Source: Arthrobacter bambusae (GTDB lineage: Bacteria > Actinomycetota > Actinomycetes > Actinomycetales > Micrococcaceae). From it: 64,000 bases of DNA. The translations under genes and the position numbers were made by a program. How positions within the stretch are numbered: position 1 is the first letter of the stretch; every line of letters begins with the position of its first letter. The DNA lies in the NCBI RefSeq assembly GCF_030812595.1, contig NZ_JAUSSZ010000006.1, positions 1 through 64,000 on the forward strand, read 5' to 3'. Below the pieces are notes generated by a model. The model was not told the DNA's origin and did no database searches. It was given only the letters and a program-made list of their open reading frames with translations. Below are positions 61,501 to 64,000 of this stretch, piece by piece.

Positions 61501-62682
61501 CACGCCCGCCAGGCCGATTTCGCCCAGCTCCCCGTGGGGCAAGGCGCGGTCCTGGACGGGATCCAGGATGACCGCCGAATAGCCGGGCAACGGTTTGCCC
61601 AGGGTCACGGGCTTGCCCGGCTCCGCAGTGCCCCACGTTGCTGTCACCGTCGCCTCGGTTGGGCCGTAGACATTCAGGAAACGCCGGCCCGGCCGATGCC
61701 AACGCTCCACAAGGTCCTCCGGGCAGGCTTCACCGGAGACGAGCAGGAACCGCAGCCCGGGGACGTCGTCGTCGAGCGTGGCGAGCAGGGTCGGCACGCA
61801 ACAAAGGGCCGTGATGTTCCGGGCCTCGATGAACTCGGCAAGATCCGGACCGAGGAGGTTGTTCCCGGGCGGCCGGGGCACCAAGGTGGCCCCCACCATC
61901 CAAGGCACCCAGATCTCCTCCACCGAGAAATCGAAAGCCGTGGTCATGCCCTGGTAGACCCGGTCGAGGGGTTCGTAGCCGTACGTCTCGGCCGCAGTTC
62001 TCACGAAGTGGCAGATGCTGGCGTGCGCTATCGCGACTCCCTTCGGCCGTCCGGTGGATCCCGAGGTGTAGATGATGTAGGCCAGCCCGTCGGCAGGGGA
62101 CTCCTCCCCCGCCCAGGCCAAGCGGGCAGGGTCGAATGCGGCAATGCGGCGGTCCTCCTTGTCCACACGGACCGCAAGCGCCGCAGTGCCGGGCGGCAGG
62201 CCGTCCGCGAGGCGGGAGGCAGTCAAGATCATGGTGACATCGGCGTCGGCCGCAATGTAGGCAATTCGCTCGGAAGGGAACGCCGGGTCGAGGGGCACGT
62301 AGACGGCATGGGCCTTGAGGACCCCCAGCATGCTGACATAGGTCCGCACCGGGTCATCGAACAGCAGTGCGATCCTGTCGCGCGGCCTTACCCCACGGGC
62401 TAAAAGGTAGCGGGCGAGCCGGTTGGCCCGGGCGTCCAGTTCCTGGTAGCTAAGCGACCCTTCCGCAGTCTCCACGGCGGGATGACTGCTGCGGCCTTCG
62501 GCTCGTTGGCGGTCGCACCGGTCTTCGAAGAGCTCCTCAAGCCTCTCGCCGGGACTCCACCGGATGGATTTCCCGGGGGCCTTGCCGAGGAGGACCGGAG
62601 CGCCGTCCCTGAGGTGGATCATAGCTCCCGGCCCGGCAGCCGCTTCCCCGGGCGGCCGGCCTTGGTGAATGTGCCTTTCCAT
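58558..62682 (-). CDS. Pls/PosA-type membrane non-ribosomal peptide synthetase
   Basis: A 1374-residue single-module enzyme. The adenylation domain spans about 45-545: A3 YTSGSTGRPKG (205-215), A4 FDFS (250-253), A5 NVYGPTE (337-343), A7 YRTGDL (427-432), A10 SGKVDR with Lys 538. A thiolation domain follows with LGANSLL and Ser 597. Then come six TM segments (about 663-695, 703-730, 901-928, 938-972, 1152-1180, 1182-1212) interleaved with three hexapeptide-like domains (about 750-870, 1015-1120, 1255-1365). No standard condensation or thioesterase domain is seen. This is the layout of epsilon-poly-L-lysine synthetase (Pls), where the three tandem domains form the isopeptide bonds. GGAGGGG precedes the ATG, 27 nt after the aminotransferase. 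The product is unknown. Confidence 0.88.
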   Translation of the reverse strand: MERHIHQGRPPGEAAAGPGAMIHLRDGAPVLLGKAPGKSIRWSPGERLEELFEDRCDRQRAEGRSSHPAVETAEGSLSYQELDARANRLARYLLARGVRPRDRIALLFDDPVRTYVSMLGVLKAHAVYVPLDPAFPSERIAYIAADADVTMILTASRLADGLPPGTAALAVRVDKEDRRIAAFDPARLAWAGEESPADGLAYIIYTSGSTGRPKGVAIAHASICHFVRTAAETYGYEPLDRVYQGMTTAFDFSVEEIWVPWMVGATLVPRPPGNNLLGPDLAEFIEARNITALCCVPTLLATLDDDVPGLRFLLVSGEACPEDLVERWHRPGRRFLNVYGPTEATVTATWGTAEPGKPVTLGKPLPGYSAVILDPVQDRALPHGELGEIGLAGVGLARGYINRPELTERAFIPDFLGLEDNPSHRIYRTGDLGRFNEHDEIEYHGRTDTQVKVRGYRIELSEIESVLLQRPGIAMAVVKTWEPEPGITELAAYYTLRQNALEEDGGDIRAWLRERLPAYMVPGYFQPVRSMPMMVSGKVDRSRLPPPAGPRAVSTDVADTMPVTPTERTLAPALAAALQLASVSTTANFFNDLGANSLLMAHFCANVRKVANAPSVSMREIYAHPTIAALAAALDAAHDRASALSAAEGTETATAEPYLRVGTPQYLLCGLLQALASLLYAYVVVLIPFTGEQWIGGSRQPGVLLARSAVVGTISFLALAVMPIALKWALIGRWKPAEFPIWSLRYVRFWFVKTLVNTSPLRLFVGTPVFPLYLRALGARIGPRVTILSSRIPACTDLLTVGGGTVIRRDTTFNCYRAQAGRIQTGPVTLGSNVLIGEQSTLDIDTAMGDDSQLGHSSCLHRFQAVPPGGAWAGSPAEPTDVSYRRAGRANSGPARRASFSFWSLLVHMVLVSSIGLGAIDLVLASLPAGETNPARPLFWQALLLISAVLLFGSILAAFALAATLPRLLALLLAPGKDYPLYSFRFGLFRTAQRLTNLKALLQLTGDSSLIVYYLNVLGYHQPDLVQTGSNFGVGLKHDSPTLTTVGSGTMVSDGLSIIHADYSNTAFRLSPAVIGARSFFGNNIAYPAGARIGDNCLLGTKTMVPLEGPLREGVGLLGSPPFEIPRTVDRDSTFDRFRTPEERARRIPAKNLHNTVTVIYYLLARWAELYVILLTAWASQAFLPSLGALAALAAVGTMVITTGVVMILVEWASLGFRRLSPTFCSIYEVPFWRHERYWKLGAGGIVQMFNGTPFKAVIWRILGARMGKKVFDDGCGLPEKTLVTIGDYCTLNAYAVAQCHSMEDGTFKLDAVNIGAGCTLGVSAFVHYGTTMNEGSVLEADSFLMKGEDVPAHSVFGGNPARELSRQAVPGLP

Positions 62683-62709
62683 CTGCCCCTCCTGGTCCTG
62701 GGTCCGGCG

Positions 62710-64000
62710 CTAGCGGGGCGCCCTCGCGGTCCTGCCTTGGGTGACGGTGCCCTGCTCCGCCCTGATGCTGTGTTCGGCGATGGCGCTGTGTTCGGCAATT
62801 GCAGTTTGTTCGGCAATGGCAGTTTGTTCGGCGATGGCAGCCAGAAGGAGTCCGCAAGCGGCATCGACGATTTCTTCCGTGATGTTCAGCGGAGGCAGGA
62901 GCCTGACCACGCAGTCATCCCGGCCGCCGCATTCGAGTATCAGGCCCCGTTCCAAGGCATTACGCTGCACTGCGCGGGCCAGGCCGCCGGCAGGACGGCC
63001 TGTCTCCGGATCGGCGAGCTCGATTCCCCACATCAGCCCACGGCCCCGAACCTCGCGCACCCACCGGTTGCCTGCCAACGGCTCGAGAAGCCGGGCGATC
63101 TGCGCACCGCGGCTGCGGACGTTGCCAAGAACGTCGTCACGCCGGATGATCCCCACGGCTGCAGTCCCCGCGGCGAAGGCTAGCTGGTTTCCGCGGAATG
63201 TCCCGGTGTGGGCGCCGGGAAGCCACCGGTCGAGGTCTTTGTTATAGATGATCAGCGCAACGGGGAGACCTATTCCGCTGAGGGCCTTGGATGCAACGAT
63301 GACATCGGGCTCGATTCCGTACTGTTCGAACGCGAACCAGGTTCCGGTGCGTCCGCACCCGGTCTGGATCTCATCGATGATCAAGGGGATTCCCAGCTCA
63401 CGGGTTACCCTGCGCACGGTTCGCGCGAATTCCGCGGTAGCCGGCACGACTCCCCCTTCACCTTGGACCATTTCCATGATGACGGCCGCGGGAAGAGGTA
63501 TGCCGCCGAGCGGGTCTTTGAGGGAATGTTCGAAGTACTGCACACAGTTGGTCGAGCAGGTCTCCGGGTCCAGGCCCACGGGACACTGTGCACAGTAGGA
63601 ATAAGGGAAGAAGTGCACTCCGGGGATCCCGTTCGCCACCGGTTGCTTCTGTCCAACCAATCCGGTGAGCGCCATCCCGACAGCACTGCTGCCGTGGAAT
63701 CCACCTTGGAAGCACACGATGTCCCCGCGCCCGGTGGCCGTCTTGCACAATTTGATGGCGGCGTCCACAGCATTCGCACCGGTCGGTCCGCAGAAGTGGA
63801 TCTTCATCCGCTCCGCGAGTCCCCAGGGAAGCATGGACAGCTGCGCCCTGATGAAGGCATCCTTTGCCGGCGTCGGGAAATCAAGCCCGTGGCTCAGGTT
63901 CCGCACTTGTCCGGTCACGACCTCAACCAGTTCCGGATGACTGTGCCCGAGGGACAGAACCCCGGCACCAGCCAGGAAATCAATGAATACATTGTCATCG
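62710..64000 (-). CDS. Diaminobutyrate-2-oxoglutarate-type aminotransferase (partial, start outside window)
   Basis: A class III PLP aminotransferase; at least 429 residues are visible and the frame stays open to the window edge, so the N-terminus is missing. [47 protein letters not shown] and the PLP lysine in [12 protein letters not shown] match the diaminobutyrate/EctB group, which makes 2,4-diaminobutyrate from aspartate semialdehyde and glutamate. The gene downstream is not ectC but the peptide synthetase. The C-terminus carries a five-unit repeat (62753-62842). Substrate is by family only. Confidence 0.87.
   Translation of the reverse strand, partial: DDNVFIDFLAGAGVLSLGHSHPELVEVVTGQVRNLSHGLDFPTPAKDAFIRAQLSMLPWGLAERMKIHFCGPTGANAVDAAIKLCKTATGRGDIVCFQGGFHGSSAVGMALTGLVGQKQPVANGIPGVHFFPYSYCAQCPVGLDPETCSTNCVQYFEHSLKDPLGGIPLPAAVIMEMVQGEGGVVPATAEFARTVRRVTRELGIPLIIDEIQTGCGRTGTWFAFEQYGIEPDVIVASKALSGIGLPVALIIYNKDLDRWLPGAHTGTFRGNQLAFAAGTAAVGIIRRDDVLGNVRSRGAQIARLLEPLAGNRWVREVRGRGLMWGIELADPETGRPAGGLARAVQRNALERGLILECGGRDDCVVRLLPPLNITEEIVDAACGLLLAAIAEQTAIAEQTAIAEHSAIAEHSIRAEQGTVTQGRTARAPR
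62753..62842. repeat. 18-nt tandem repeat encoding AIAE(Q/H)(T/S) units
   Basis: Four clear 18-nt units from 62771 to 62842 (TGTTCGGC-GATGGC/AATTGC-type) are followed by a degenerate fifth at 62753-62770. In the aminotransferase frame they read [24 protein letters not shown], then IRAEQG. Confidence 0.88.

Noticed and set aside
62710..64000. Ectoine cluster (ectB)
   Set aside because: The aminotransferase is in the EctB group, but the next gene is a peptide synthetase and not ectC. The upstream side is not visible, so ectoine is only unlikely, not excluded.

Overview
The window looks like chromosomal core DNA from a high-GC actinobacterium of the family Micrococcaceae, most likely Arthrobacter in the broad sense (Arthrobacter, Pseudarthrobacter or Paenarthrobacter). 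The basis is gene order and protein content: suf genes, a heme A synthase region, tkt-tal-pgi-zwf-opcA-pgl, rbpA, secG-tpiA-pgk-gap, whiA-yvcK-rapZ-uvrC, frequent GTG starts and strong G/C third-position bias. No database search was possible, so the genus is an inference.

Layout. 1-5.3 kb: Fe-S assembly operon on the minus strand (sufR-sufB-sufD-Rieske protein-sufC-sufT-like). 5.4-9.6 kb: ABC-2 transporter with heme A synthase (ctaA), convergent with heme O synthase (ctaB). 10-18.3 kb: plus-strand pentose phosphate block tkt-tal-pgi-zwf-opcA-pgl, whose terminator lies inside the antisense of rbpA. 18.3-23.2 kb: rbpA, then the glycolytic group gap-pgk-tpiA-secG, then sodA. 23.3-28.3 kb: uvrC-rapZ-yvcK-whiA. 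28.4-36.9 kb: acyltransferase, HAD phosphatase, uvrA, and two ABC half-transporters with a GntR regulator. 37-42.3 kb: methyltransferase, DExH helicase, GNAT and an S33 peptidase. 42.3-47.6 kb: terC behind a candidate yybP-ykoY manganese riboswitch, uvrB, a coaE-GrpB fusion and a YigZ/IMPACT protein. 47.6-48.5 kb: a repeat-rich intergenic region with one small membrane-protein gene. 48.5-56.4 kb: rpsA, polysaccharide deacetylase lipoprotein, Eis-like acetyltransferase, polA, thioesterase and a DHFR-like protein. 56.4-58.5 kb: Pit phosphate transporter with a small membrane partner, and a HAD protein. 58.6-64 kb: a Pls/PosA-type single-module membrane peptide synthetase directly downstream of a diaminobutyrate-type aminotransferase that runs off the window.

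The accessory locus at the right end is the best candidate for an undescribed system. The aminotransferase could supply 2,4-diaminobutyrate, and the membrane synthetase has the architecture of poly(amino acid) synthetases such as the epsilon-poly-L-lysine enzyme. Together they suggest a cationic homo-poly(amino acid) pathway. This is inference from family resemblance and adjacency.

A second theme is transcriptional. At least twelve genes, including uvrA, uvrB, uvrC and polA, have a TANNNT -10-like box 6-8 nt before the start codon, as expected for leaderless mRNAs. Two divergent gene pairs (coaE/yigZ-like and polA/thioesterase) have opposing -10 boxes that share one CTAG core. A third theme is lineage-type intergenic repeats near 8.6 kb and 47.6-48.4 kb.
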